Positions 9,960 to 18,589 of a DNA stretch of 49,656 nucleotides are shown piece by piece (the stretch's first letter is position 1; each line of letters starts with the position of its first letter). The position numbers were made by a program, and so were the translations under genes. This DNA is from Flavobacteriia bacterium (GTDB taxonomy: Bacteria > Bacteroidota > Bacteroidia > Flavobacteriales_D > Crocinitomicaceae): contig JACOTM010000079.1 of NCBI GenBank assembly GCA_016178305.1, forward strand, positions 1 to 49,656, given 5' to 3'. Below the pieces are notes generated by a model. It was not told the DNA's origin, did not search any database, and was given only the letters and a program-made list of their open reading frames with translations.

Positions 9960-10285
9960 AAAAAATTCAATATAGTATCTTCCTTGTCATTTTTACTTCT
10001 TGTTCAAATTCTCAACCAAACGAAATTAAAAAAGAAGGAAATAAACCTTTGACAAAATCAGATATTAAACATTTATTTGAATCCAATTGTTCATCTTGTC
10101 ATGGTTGTGATGGAACTCTTGGAATGTCAGGGGCAAAAGATTTATCGATTAGTAAATTAAAAGACGATGAAATAAAATCTAGAATCCAAAATGGATTAAA
10201 TGGAATGCCCTCTTTTGAAGGAATTATTGAAGAAGGACAACAACTAGACAGCATTATTTCATACGTTAAAACATTAAGAAAATAA
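9950..10285 (+). CDS. Cytochrome c family lipoprotein, single haem
   Basis: 111 residues. The ATG at 9950 overlaps the end of the upstream gene by 10 bp; longer upstream starts would lie far inside that gene in another frame. A short lipoprotein signal ends in the lipobox-like IFTSC, so the mature protein should be anchored in a membrane facing the periplasm. The haem c attachment motif is CSSCHG, and a Met about 60 residues later (NGMPSF) is the expected sixth ligand. The C-terminal helix (DSIISYVKTLRK) is typical of small class I cytochromes c. Its TAA stop overlaps the hflX ATG (TAATG). Confidence 0.82.
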   Translation: MVLKKIQYSIFLVIFTSCSNSQPNEIKKEGNKPLTKSDIKHLFESNCSSCHGCDGTLGMSGAKDLSISKLKDDEIKSRIQNGLNGMPSFEGIIEEGQQLDSIISYVKTLRK

Positions 10286-11484
10286 TGGAAGAAGGACACG
10301 TTTTAGTTGATGCAGTCGAAGAAACCTGTGTTTTAGTGGGAATTATTACACAAGCTATTACAGAAGATCAAGCCAAAGAATATATCGAAGAATTGCGATT
10401 TTTAGCTGAAACAGCAGGAGCAATCACACAACAAATTTTCTTACAAAAAGTAACGATTGAAAATCCTAAAACTTTTGTAGGTAAAGGAAAAATTGAAGAA
10501 ATTAGAAATTATGTTCAGGAAAATAATATTGATCTAGTTATTTTCGACGATGAACTTTCCCCTTCTCAACTTCGAAATATTGAACGAATTTTGGAATGTA
10601 AAGTAATGGATCGAAATTCCTTAATTCTTGATATTTTCGCAAGCAGAGCTAGAACTTCACATGCTAAAACACAAGTAGAGTTAGCGCAATTACAATATAT
10701 GCTCCCTCGTTTAACTGGTTTATGGACACATCTTGAACGTCAAAAAGGAGGAATTGGATTGAGAGGTCCTGGAGAAACACAAATTGAATCAGATAGACGT
10801 GTCATCCAACAAAAAATAGCGTTGCTCAAAGAAAAGTTGAAAGAAATTGACAAACAAATGTCTGTTCAACGTGGAAATAGGGGGCAATTGGTGCGAGTTG
10901 CTCTTGTTGGTTATACCAATGTTGGCAAAAGTACAATGATGAATTTGTTAAGTAAATCTGAGGTTTTCGCAGAAAATAAACTATTCGCTACATTAGATAC
11001 AACCGTCCGAAAAGTTGTTTTAGAAAACTTACCTTTCCTTTTAACGGATACAGTTGGATTTATTCGAAAATTACCTCATCAATTAGTAGAATCATTCAAA
11101 TCAACTTTAGACGAAGTTCGAGAAGCAGATTTGTTAATCCATATATTAGACATATCACATCCCAATTTCGAAGAACATTTCAAGGTCGTTAATGAAACTT
11201 TGGCTGAAATTGACGATTCAGAAAAACCTGTAATTTTGGTTTTCAATAAAATTGACGCATATCATTACGAAGCAAAAGACGAAAACGATCCAAGTCCAAT
11301 GAAACCTGAAAACTATTCATTGGAAGATTTGAAAAAAACTTGGATGTCTCGACTAAATAATACAAAATGTATCTTTGTATCAGCACAAGAAAAAGACAAT
11401 ATCGAAGAATTGAAAGAAATGCTTTATGAAGAAGTAAAACGTATATTCAAAGTGCGCTACCCTTATAATAATTTCTTATATTAA
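10285..11484 (+). CDS. hflX: GTPase HflX
   Basis: 399 residues. HflX is a translational GTPase-like factor that binds the 50S subunit and splits stalled or stress-damaged ribosomes. The N-terminal HflX domain (about 1-195) includes FVGKGKIEEI, the conserved SPSQLRNIE and GLRGPGETQIESDRR. The G domain starts near 205 with the P-loop GYTNVGKST (209-217), G3 in DTVGF and G4 in NKID. The length is usual. The ATG overlaps the stop of the cytochrome c gene, so it is the last gene of a three-gene unit. Why a ribosome-rescue GTPase is coupled to a cytochrome pair is not obvious. Confidence 0.95.
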   Translation: MEEGHVLVDAVEETCVLVGIITQAITEDQAKEYIEELRFLAETAGAITQQIFLQKVTIENPKTFVGKGKIEEIRNYVQENNIDLVIFDDELSPSQLRNIERILECKVMDRNSLILDIFASRARTSHAKTQVELAQLQYMLPRLTGLWTHLERQKGGIGLRGPGETQIESDRRVIQQKIALLKEKLKEIDKQMSVQRGNRGQLVRVALVGYTNVGKSTMMNLLSKSEVFAENKLFATLDTTVRKVVLENLPFLLTDTVGFIRKLPHQLVESFKSTLDEVREADLLIHILDISHPNFEEHFKVVNETLAEIDDSEKPVILVFNKIDAYHYEAKDENDPSPMKPENYSLEDLKKTWMSRLNNTKCIFVSAQEKDNIEELKEMLYEEVKRIFKVRYPYNNFLY

Positions 11485-12827
11485 CCAATGAATTGATGGT
11501 CAAACTCTTCTTCTAAAAAAGTAATTCCGTTTTCTTCTAATTCCTTTAAAATTGGATTATAAACTTCTGCAGAAATAGGCATTTGCACACCTGTAATTTC
11601 AAGTGTTTCATTTAGAATCATTTTTGCACAGATCGCAGCTGGTAATCCTACTGTATTACTCATGGAAGTATAAACACTATCTTCTCCAATGTTTACCATG
11701 TATGAATTTAATTTCTTTTTTTCTCCATTTAACTCATAAACAAATTCATGAAACATAACTAACATATCTTTATCAGAAGGGTCTAATGTCCATTTGCTAA
11801 CTAATATATTCTCTAATAATTGAGCTGGAGATACATTTTTTAAACCCATTACTTTTGAAGCATCGAAAAATCCCAACCATTCAAATTTGTGATAAATATC
11901 TTCATCGTATCCAATCGCTTTTTTGAATTTTTCTTCAATTGAAATATTCTCTTTAAAAGGCAAAAATGAATTGATAAAAGTTCTAGGAGATAATTCTTCC
12001 GAATGAGCCATTTTATATGAATCATCTGTTAATCCAAGTTGAACAAATGCATCCCAAGCTTTACAATAATTTGGTCTTCTTAATGTTCCTCTAAAGATAG
12101 TCGGAATATTCTCCAAACCATAAATACCTCTATATGAAAGAGAATCTCTATTTGCATAACCTTCGAATTCACCATAACCAGGTATAGCCATTAGATCAAT
12201 TCGACTGAATAATTTTGAGTAAGGGATGTACTTATATTGATTTTCTTCTATAAAACATGCCGCTGAACCTTGACCTGCAAGTACAACATTTCGTGGATTC
12301 CAAGTAAATTTATAATTCCAGGGATTATTATCTGATTCAGGCGCAATAAGTCCACCACAAAAAGATTTAAAGCTATGAACTTTTCCTCCTATTGCGGAGA
12401 TGTGATCGATAATTTTCATAGCGCTCATGTGATCAATTCCTGGATCAACTCCTATTTCATTCATGATAACAATGCCTGCTTTTTTAGCGGCTTCATCCAA
12501 AGCACGCATTTCAGGAGAAATATAAGAAGGTGTAATTAAATTTGTCTTTAAATCAATGCAATCTTTAGCAACATCCACATGAAAACGAGCGGGCAACATA
12601 CTAATAACTAATGATGCCTGTTCAATTTCCGGTCTTCTTTCTACAGATTCCAAGGCATTAAATGACAATGCAATACCGTTTGGATGACCGTTTATTTTTC
12701 TCTCAGCTAATTTTATATCTTGATCAACAACCCGAACTTTCCAGTTATAAATCGTTGAATTTTCTAACAAGTAACGTATAAGTGAAGAAGATGACATACC
12801 TGCACCAATAACCAAAATAGTTTTCAT
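11481..12827 (-). CDS. Saccharopine dehydrogenase family oxidoreductase
   Basis: 448 residues, NAD(P)-binding Rossmann start TILVIGAGMSSSS. The third glycine of the usual GxGxxG is replaced by serine, as in several members of this family. Further conserved regions are MLPARFHVDVAKDCI, NEIGVDPGIDHMSAM and a C-terminal half with PGYGEFEGYANRDS and the NTVGLPAAICAKMIL helix. Members interconvert saccharopine with lysine or glutamate plus aminoadipate semialdehyde; lysine degradation is the likely pathway here, but substrate is inferred only from the family. Convergent with hflX and overlapping it by 4 bp; its own -7 box lies just upstream. Confidence 0.85.
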   Translation of the reverse strand: MKTILVIGAGMSSSSLIRYLLENSTIYNWKVRVVDQDIKLAERKINGHPNGIALSFNALESVERRPEIEQASLVISMLPARFHVDVAKDCIDLKTNLITPSYISPEMRALDEAAKKAGIVIMNEIGVDPGIDHMSAMKIIDHISAIGGKVHSFKSFCGGLIAPESDNNPWNYKFTWNPRNVVLAGQGSAACFIEENQYKYIPYSKLFSRIDLMAIPGYGEFEGYANRDSLSYRGIYGLENIPTIFRGTLRRPNYCKAWDAFVQLGLTDDSYKMAHSEELSPRTFINSFLPFKENISIEEKFKKAIGYDEDIYHKFEWLGFFDASKVMGLKNVSPAQLLENILVSKWTLDPSDKDMLVMFHEFVYELNGEKKKLNSYMVNIGEDSVYTSMSNTVGLPAAICAKMILNETLEITGVQMPISAEVYNPILKELEENGITFLEEEFDHQFIG

Positions 12828-12844
12828 TTTATTGTTGTTTTACT

Positions 12845-12875
12845 AAAGCAAAAATAAACAATGTTTCTTTGCTTT
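12845..12875 (-). promoter_or_regulatory. -7 box of the saccharopine dehydrogenase gene inside an inverted repeat
   Basis: On the minus strand TATTTTTG (12856-12849) matches TAnnTTTG 22 bp before the ATG at 12827. An 8-bp inverted repeat, AAAGCAAA (12845-12852) and TTTGCTTT (12868-12875), with an inner AAACA/TGTTT pair, overlaps the box. It could be an operator; chance in AT-rich DNA cannot be excluded. Confidence 0.4.
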
Positions 12876-13068
12876 TACATAATTTTTAACAAAAAATGAT
12901 GTCTCGTATAATAGTTAACTGTCATTGTTTTATTTAACGATTTTTGAAATATACAACAATTGTTTTCTTTTCATCTAGTAAGCTAAATGTAAAATTTTAA
13001 TCGAACTTAGTCCCAAAAACATGACAATAATCATAAACGTAACTAACTAAATATCTACTAATTATTTC

Positions 13069-13076
13069 TAATTTTG
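13069..13076 (+). promoter_or_regulatory. -7 promoter box for the 13099-14576 gene pair
   Basis: TAATTTTG, an exact TAnnTTTG match, ends 22 bp before the ATG at 13099. Confidence 0.5.
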
Positions 13077-13098
13077 AAAAAAAACGAAGATACCTTTC

Positions 13099-13581
13099 AT
13101 GAAGAAAAAATTTACAATATTTACGCTAAGTATAAGTCTAATTCCAACTATAATTCTTGCGCAAGAATCAATTACCGTAACAAGCGCTGAAGCAACAGGA
13201 TTGGGAGGAAGTGCAAGTTATTCAGTTGGTCAATTAATGTACACAACAACAGTTGGCTCAAATGCTTCTATCAGCGAAGGTGTTCAACAACCGTATGAAA
13301 TTTCTGAAGTATTGAGCTTAAAAGAAGCTGAGAAAATTACGTTTGAAATGACCGCTTTTCCTAATCCAACAACCGATTTATTAAAAATAAAAATTGAAAA
13401 TTATGCCAATCAACAGATGAATATAAAACTATTAGACAATAAAGGAAAGATAATTCAAGAATTTGCTATCAATGAAATTGAAACACACATAGATTTTAAA
13501 TCATTTCCTGCAGCCCTCTATACGCTTCAAATTATCCAAAATAATACGATTATAAAAATTGTTCAAATTTCAAAAATTTAA
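13099..13581 (+). CDS. Short secreted protein with T9SS type A sorting domain
   Basis: 160 residues. A signal peptide (about 1-21, ending ILAQ) is followed by a small Gly/Ser-rich beta module (about 22-70; SAEATGLGGSASYSVGQL then ISEGVQQPYEI). Residues 86-160 are a T9SS type A sorting domain: AFPNPTTDLL, a LLDNKGKII strand and a closing VQISKI. There is therefore very little passenger, less than 60 residues. I recognise the SVGQ/ISEGVQQPYEI module as recurrent in Bacteroidetes secreted proteins; its function is unknown. The next gene begins 2 bp downstream, so the two are probably co-expressed and may meet at the cell surface. Confidence 0.8.
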   Translation: MKKKFTIFTLSISLIPTIILAQESITVTSAEATGLGGSASYSVGQLMYTTTVGSNASISEGVQQPYEISEVLSLKEAEKITFEMTAFPNPTTDLLKIKIENYANQQMNIKLLDNKGKIIQEFAINEIETHIDFKSFPAALYTLQIIQNNTIIKIVQISKI

Positions 13582-13583
13582 GA

Positions 13584-14576
13584 ATGAGTCAGATGAAAAA
13601 TTTACTTCAAACAGCAGTTATCCTAATTTTAGCGACCACTTTAAATGCACAAGTACCTCCAAAAATGAATTACCAAGTGGTTGTCCGAAATATTTCAAAC
13701 CAATTAGTTACTAATCAATTAATTCATATTAAAATTGGAATAATCCCTAATTCACCTACGGATGCATCGATATATAATGAAGAACAAAGTGTATCAACAA
13801 ATGCAAATGGTTTAGCCACTTTGATTATTGGAGATAGTAATAACTTATTTTCAACAATAGACTGGTCTTTAGGAACTTATTATCTAAATATACAAATAGA
13901 TCCTACTGGAGGAACAAATTATACCATTTCAAACACAAGCCAATTTTTAAGTGTTCCTTATGCTTTATACGCTGCCACTTCTGGAAGTTCAATCCCAGGT
14001 CCACAGGGCATACAAGGCCCTCAAGGTGCGCAAGGAATACAAGGTATTCAAGGTGAAACAGGGACTCAAGGAGAACAAGGTATCCAAGGTATTCAAGGAC
14101 CAGCAGGACCAAATGTGATGAATATTCAAACGGTATCTATTGATTTTACTCAAGTTATTAGCTCAACGGATAGAAACAATATGGTGTTATCGTCTGAGTA
14201 CTTAACAATTCCAACAAATGGATATTATTTATTAGTTTATACTGGAAGAGGAATTAATGGAACAGAGGTAAGTGGATATAGTGGAGAACCTTATGATGGC
14301 ACTGGAGAAACAGGATTAATAAATGTTACTCAAAATCCATATTTTATTAATAACGTATGGGTAGCTAGTTTTAATCCATATCATTGGGTTCATCCTACAG
14401 CAGGAAATGTATATACCAATACTCCAGCATCACAGTCTTTATCTACAATAACTTATTGTTATGCAGGAGATCAAATAAAAGTTGGAAATATAGTTTATCC
14501 TACAGGAACTCCTGCTCCAACAGGTTCGTGGACAGTAGCACCAATGCGTTTAGAAGCAATTAAATTAAGAGATTAA
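13584..14576 (+). CDS. Secreted collagen-like protein
   Basis: 330 residues. An alternative start is the Met at 13593. A signal peptide (to about residue 22, LNAQ) leads into a domain of about 110 residues that opens VPPKMNYQVVVRNISNQLV; this module commonly precedes collagen-like or tail-like regions in Bacteroidetes secreted proteins. Residues 139-176 are an uninterrupted run of Gly-X-Y triplets. A C-terminal beta-rich domain of about 150 residues follows. This head-stalk-head layout suits a trimeric surface fibre (inference). No T9SS sorting domain is visible here, whereas the gene just upstream has one. Confidence 0.8.
   Translation: MSQMKNLLQTAVILILATTLNAQVPPKMNYQVVVRNISNQLVTNQLIHIKIGIIPNSPTDASIYNEEQSVSTNANGLATLIIGDSNNLFSTIDWSLGTYYLNIQIDPTGGTNYTISNTSQFLSVPYALYAATSGSSIPGPQGIQGPQGAQGIQGIQGETGTQGEQGIQGIQGPAGPNVMNIQTVSIDFTQVISSTDRNNMVLSSEYLTIPTNGYYLLVYTGRGINGTEVSGYSGEPYDGTGETGLINVTQNPYFINNVWVASFNPYHWVHPTAGNVYTNTPASQSLSTITYCYAGDQIKVGNIVYPTGTPAPTGSWTVAPMRLEAIKLRD
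13998..14111 (+). repeat. Collagen-like Gly-X-Y coding repeat
   Basis: Thirteen consecutive Gly-X-Y triplets, dominated by GIQ and GPQ with GAQ, GET, GTQ, GEQ, GPA. Bacterial collagens of this type lack hydroxyproline and form a triple helix stabilised by charged and Gln residues. Confidence 0.85.
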
Positions 14577-14589
14577 AAAGATAAATTGA

Positions 14590-14634
14590 ATGCCAACAGC
14601 AAACAAATCTAATTTGTTTCTGTTTGGTATTTTT
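14590..14634. terminator. Bidirectional terminator between the collagen-like gene and the response regulator gene
   Basis: AAACAAAT (601-608 of this kilobase block, i.e. 14601-14608) pairs with ATTTGTTT (14612-14619) around a 3-nt loop. The stem continues outward through about ten more pairs with two bulges to 14590/14630. A T run follows on the plus strand. Confidence 0.75.
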
Positions 14635-15307
14635 AAATTGTCAATTTATATCCAACTCCACGTATAGAATGGAAAAAAAGTGGGTTTTTAGGATCTTCTT
14701 CGAACATTTTTCTAAAATTCAATATAAAATTATCAATCGTACGAGAAGTTGGAAATTGATCTTTACCCCAAATTTTATCTAATATCTCATCGCGTGAAAT
14801 CACTAAGCCAACTTTTTCAATAAATAACTTTAAAAGTTCAATTTCTTTTTTGGACAACAAATGAACTTCATTCATTTCACAATTTACAACTTCAAAAGTA
14901 GAAAAATGAATGATTTTATGACCTATTTGATAAGTTTCATTCATAACTTCTTTTTGCGTTAAAATATGAACTCTTAATAAGAGTTCTTCTAAATCAAATG
15001 GTTTTGATAAATAATCATTAGCTCCTAATTTTAAACCTGCAATTTTATCAGGAGTTGTTCCTTTAGCAGATAAAAATAAAATCGGCACCTTAGATATTTC
15101 TCTAATTTTTTTACAAATATCCAAACCGCTAAAGTGTGGAAGCATCACATCCAATACTACTAAATCAGACAGGATAATTTGAGAAATATGTTCCATTGCA
15201 TCTCTACCATCATCAAATAACTCAACGACAAAACCATCCATTTCAAGATTCAAACGAATCATCTCTGAAATACTTTTTTCGTCTTCGATAACAGTAATTG
15301 TTTGCAT
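14633..15307 (-). CDS. OmpR/PhoB-type response regulator, orphan
   Basis: 224 residues. The receiver domain (1-115) has the acidic pair E8-D9, the phospho-acceptor D53 in VVLDVMLP, the switch Ser in FLSAKG and Lys in YLSKPF. The winged-helix DNA-binding domain (about 128-224) has the usual SRDEILDKIWG and TIDNFILNFRKMFEEDP and the closing RGVGYKL hairpin. It should bind promoter DNA when phosphorylated. No histidine kinase gene is present nearby. It lies 10 bp downstream of ctpA on the same strand and shares its transcript, which suggests a link to envelope quality control (inference). Confidence 0.92.
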   Translation of the reverse strand: MQTITVIEDEKSISEMIRLNLEMDGFVVELFDDGRDAMEHISQIILSDLVVLDVMLPHFSGLDICKKIREISKVPILFLSAKGTTPDKIAGLKLGANDYLSKPFDLEELLLRVHILTQKEVMNETYQIGHKIIHFSTFEVVNCEMNEVHLLSKKEIELLKLFIEKVGLVISRDEILDKIWGKDQFPTSRTIDNFILNFRKMFEEDPKNPLFFHSIRGVGYKLTI

Positions 15308-15317
15308 AAGCTGAAAC

Positions 15318-16904
15318 TTATTTTAAAATTAAAATCGCTTTTTGAATCTCTTTATCTTTCGGATAAGAAACCTCAAAAGAACCTACTTCAATCCATAATT
15401 GACGAGCAATTTCTTGTTTGAGTACTTTTGTAATTAACGCTTTACTATGAGAAAATTCATTTTTATTTTCTCGCACTTTAAAATATTTAGAAGCATATTT
15501 TGTAAACTCAGTAAGCATTGATTCGGATATATTAAAAGTTTTATTAAAACTTTCAGCTGAATTCCATTTGAAACGTTTATCGGAAACAAAATCAAACGCA
15601 AAACCTTGAAATGCACCCGAATACATTAATTCAGAATAATAAATACTTGTTCCTGATGAATCGTAAGGGATAAAAATGTCTGGCATAATACCTCCACCGC
15701 CGTAAACAATTTTACCTTTAGGCGTTTTAAATTTCAAAGAATCAACAAAAACAGTTGTATCAATATGGTACAATTCTCCGCTACTCATACGGTCGTATTG
15801 ATCTTGATAATATTCTTCAACACTTCCTTCGTAAGGTTTTTGAATGCATCTTCCTGTCGGAGTATAATAACGAGCAATTGTCAAACGTAAATCACTTCCA
15901 TCTCTTAAACGAATATCTTCTTGAACCAAACCCTTACCAAAAGAACGGCGACCGATAATCGTTCCGCGATCATTATCTTGCAAAGCACCTGCTAAAATTT
16001 CACTCGCTGATGCTGAATTTTCGTTCATCAGAACACACACAGCCGTTCCTTCCAGACTTCCACCACTAGCAGAACGATAAACTCTTTCCCCTTGGTGAAT
16101 TCCTTTTGTTTTTACAATTACGAGATTTCCTTTCAAACATTCATCTACAATTTGAGTTGCCGTTTGCAATACACCTCCCCCATTATTTCTCAAATCGATA
16201 ATCAATTTTTTCATGCCTTTTGCTTTCAAGTTTGTAATCGCATACATAAATTCCTGATAAGTAGAAACAGAAAATTGCTCAATTTTTAAATAACCAATAG
16301 CTGATGAAACCATTTTAGCACAAATAACAGATTCAATCGGAATAATACCTCGCGAAATAGTTTTGTTTAATTTTACTTTCCCCCTTAAAACTTGCACACG
16401 TACAGAAGTCCCTGGATCTCCTTTTAACATGGACATAATTTTGTCGTTGTTCATTTTTTTTCCAGCAACCGTTTTAGACTCAATTTGAATCACTTTATCT
16501 CCTGCTTTAAGACCTACAGAAGCAGAAGGGGAATAAGGAATAACATTCGTAATACAAATCGTATCACGAATAACAAAAAAGCGCACACCAATTCCTCCAA
16601 ATTTCCCCTCAATAGATTCATTCACTGCTTTTAGATCTTTAGCAGGAATGTAATTACTATGTGGGTCTAATTGGTGCAACATATCTCCAATTGTTTTTTC
16701 GAATAATTCTTCTCCATTGACTTTATCAACATATTTAGCATCTAAAACATCGATTATATCTTGTAATTTCTGAGTTTTTTCTTTCCCCTTGGTAAAACCA
16801 AAAGGAGAATTATTTCCCGACAATAAATTACCAAGCCATAAACCAATTGCTAAAAAAGAAGCTAATGAAATAGGGATTAAAAAATTAAATTTTTTATTGT
16901 TCAT
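15318..16904 (-). CDS. C-terminal processing peptidase, S41 family (CtpA-like)
   Basis: 528 residues. One N-terminal transmembrane or signal segment (about 8-28) places the enzyme in the periplasm. A PDZ domain (about 95-175, with GGIGVRFFV and LKAGDKVIQI) precedes the S41 core: LIIDLRNNGGG, NSASASEI with the likely catalytic Ser299, and SFGKG with Lys324. The Ser-Lys spacing of 25 matches Prc/CtpA. A C-terminal region of about 130 residues follows. Such proteases trim or degrade periplasmic and outer-membrane proteins. The start overlaps the end of the dCMP deaminase gene by 11 bp. Confidence 0.93.
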   Translation of the reverse strand: MNNKKFNFLIPISLASFLAIGLWLGNLLSGNNSPFGFTKGKEKTQKLQDIIDVLDAKYVDKVNGEELFEKTIGDMLHQLDPHSNYIPAKDLKAVNESIEGKFGGIGVRFFVIRDTICITNVIPYSPSASVGLKAGDKVIQIESKTVAGKKMNNDKIMSMLKGDPGTSVRVQVLRGKVKLNKTISRGIIPIESVICAKMVSSAIGYLKIEQFSVSTYQEFMYAITNLKAKGMKKLIIDLRNNGGGVLQTATQIVDECLKGNLVIVKTKGIHQGERVYRSASGGSLEGTAVCVLMNENSASASEILAGALQDNDRGTIIGRRSFGKGLVQEDIRLRDGSDLRLTIARYYTPTGRCIQKPYEGSVEEYYQDQYDRMSSGELYHIDTTVFVDSLKFKTPKGKIVYGGGGIMPDIFIPYDSSGTSIYYSELMYSGAFQGFAFDFVSDKRFKWNSAESFNKTFNISESMLTEFTKYASKYFKVRENKNEFSHSKALITKVLKQEIARQLWIEVGSFEVSYPKDKEIQKAILILK

Positions 16905-17340
16905 CTGTAATATTTTCTAAATGAATGGTTTCAATTCCAGCACTGATTAAAAAATCAATGCCTGCAGTATCTTTGTATTTATCCATAAAAACCACTTTCG
17001 TAATTCCAGCTTGCAAAATCAATTTACTACAATCTTTACAAGGAGAAAGTGTCAAATATAAAGTTGCATCCTTACAATTATTGGTTGATTTAGCGACTTT
17101 TAAAATTGCATTTGCTTCTGCATGTAGCACGTACCAATGCGTTTCACCTATATCATTTTCACAACAATTATCAAAACCAGCAGGAGCGCCATTGTAACCA
17201 TCCGAGATAATCATTCCATCTTTAACGATAATCGCGCCAACTTGCTTTCTTGCACAATGAGATAATTCAGCCCATGTTTTAGCCATCCGAAGATAAGCTT
17301 TATCGTAACGTAATTGTTTCTCTAAATTAATATTTTCCAT
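16894..17340 (-). CDS. Deoxycytidylate deaminase family protein (ComEB-like)
   Basis: 148 residues. Zinc-dependent cytidine/deoxycytidylate deaminase fold with the catalytic HAEANAI motif and zinc-binding PCKDC. N-terminal segments RMAKTWAELSHCARKQVGAI and GYNGAPAGFDNC are typical of dCMP deaminases, which produce dUMP for thymidylate synthesis. First gene of a unit with ctpA and the response regulator; a full promoter lies immediately upstream. Confidence 0.9.
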   Translation of the reverse strand: MENINLEKQLRYDKAYLRMAKTWAELSHCARKQVGAIIVKDGMIISDGYNGAPAGFDNCCENDIGETHWYVLHAEANAILKVAKSTNNCKDATLYLTLSPCKDCSKLILQAGITKVVFMDKYKDTAGIDFLISAGIETIHLENITDEQ

Positions 17341-17348
17341 GTTGTGAG

Positions 17349-17381
17349 CAAAGGTAAAAAATATAAGTCGCTTTTAGCAAA
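17349..17381 (-). promoter_or_regulatory. Complete Bacteroidetes promoter for the dCMP deaminase-ctpA unit
   Basis: On the minus strand TTTG (17381-17378) is followed after 21 bp by TACCTTTG (17356-17349), matching TTTG-N19-21-TAnnTTTG. The ATG at 17340 is only 8 bp beyond the box, so the 5' leader must be a few nucleotides at most. Confidence 0.6.
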
Positions 17382-17413
17382 TGCTTTTTGGGATTGAATT
17401 AATCTTTGTTAAA

Positions 17414-18007
17414 TTATTCAAACATTACTTTTAAATTAGAAGTAAAAAGTTTCACTGCAATGGCTAATAAAATAATTCCAAACACTTTTTTCATAATTGC
17501 AATTCCCGTTTCACCTAACCAATGTTCAATTTTACTAGTTGATTTCAAGACAATATACACAATACCAACATTAATAAAAATCGCGATTAAAATATTAATA
17601 TCCGCAAATTCAGCCCGAAGCGAAACCAATGAAGTCATAGTTCCTGCTCCAGCAATTATGGGAAAAGCTAAAGGAACAACACTTGCTGTTTTTCCAGAAA
17701 CAGAATCTCTGAAAAGATGGACTCCTAAAATCATTTCAAGAGCCATAGCAAATAATATTAGTGCACCTGCTACAGCAAAAGATTGAACCGTAACGCCAAA
17801 TAATTGAAGAATACTTTCTCCTAAAATAAAAAAACCAATCATAATTCCAAGGGAGACTAAGCTTGCTCTTAATTCACTAATTTTACCTGAAGTTTCTTTT
17901 AATTTAATAATTAATGGAATCGAACCAACAATATCAATTACGGCAAATAACACCATGGATGCTTTAAACAATTCACTTGAATTAAAAGCATTAAAAAATT
18001 CAATCAT
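17414..18007 (-). CDS. MarC family integral membrane protein
   Basis: 197 residues with six hydrophobic segments and the family pattern: VIDIVGSIPLI in helix 1, a central VVPLAFPIIAGAGTMTSL segment, and the last helix near the C-terminus. MarC proteins are inner-membrane proteins of the LysE-like fold. The name came from antibiotic resistance studies, but their function is unsettled. It overlaps the end of purN by 4 bp and is co-transcribed with it. Confidence 0.9.
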   Translation of the reverse strand: MIEFFNAFNSSELFKASMVLFAVIDIVGSIPLIIKLKETSGKISELRASLVSLGIMIGFFILGESILQLFGVTVQSFAVAGALILFAMALEMILGVHLFRDSVSGKTASVVPLAFPIIAGAGTMTSLVSLRAEFADINILIAIFINVGIVYIVLKSTSKIEHWLGETGIAIMKKVFGIILLAIAVKLFTSNLKVMFE

Positions 18008-18585
18008 AATAATATAGAATTAATTACGTTTTCAATTACTATCGGAAAATAATTTTGTTCCAAGGTATGAATTTTTTCTTGAATAACTTCGACAGAATCA
18101 GACGATTCAAGTTTGCAAAAGAATTGTGCAATATAGCGTCCTTCATCAAAATTATCATTGACAAAATGAATAGTTATACCCGTTTGCGATTCACAAGCAG
18201 TTTTTACCGCAAGATGCACATTCATGCCATACATCCCTTTTCCACCAAACTTTGGCAATAACGAAGGGTGGATATTAATAATTTTTTCATCAAAATAACG
18301 AATAAAATCCCCAGGAATTTTGCGTAAATAACCAGCCAGAACAACAAAATCAACGGTTAAGTTTTTACAAAAATCAATTAAAATCTGCCCATTATTTACC
18401 TCATCATTTGAAAAAATTTGAACAGGAATCAAATTTTGCTGACACCAACCAACAATTGGAGCATCTTCTTTATTCGAAATTACAGTTACAACTTGTACAG
18501 CGTTGTTATTTTCGAAATGCGCAATAATATTTTTTGCATTTGAACCAGTTCCAGAAGCAAAAATTGCCAAATTGATTTTCTTCAT
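18004..18585 (-). CDS. purN: Phosphoribosylglycinamide formyltransferase
   Basis: 193 residues. Catalyses formyl transfer from 10-formyltetrahydrofolate to GAR, the third step of purine synthesis. Visible motifs are the N-terminal FASGTGSNAKNI phosphate-binding loop, the NIHPSLLPKF catalytic segment with its Asn-His pair, and GITIHFVNDNFDEG with the catalytic Asp. Divergent from acpP; a -7 box lies almost against the ATG. Confidence 0.94.
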   Translation of the reverse strand: MKKINLAIFASGTGSNAKNIIAHFENNNAVQVVTVISNKEDAPIVGWCQQNLIPVQIFSNDEVNNGQILIDFCKNLTVDFVVLAGYLRKIPGDFIRYFDEKIINIHPSLLPKFGGKGMYGMNVHLAVKTACESQTGITIHFVNDNFDEGRYIAQFFCKLESSDSVEVIQEKIHTLEQNYFPIVIENVINSILL

Positions 18586-18589
18586 GGTA

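Noticed and set aside
12955-12964. Palindrome AACAATTGTT in the 12828-13098 intergenic region
   Set aside because: Ten-base AT-rich palindromes are expected by chance here and it is not next to a promoter box.
17406-17786. 126-codon plus-strand open frame opposite marC
   Set aside because: Antisense shadow of a conserved membrane-protein gene.
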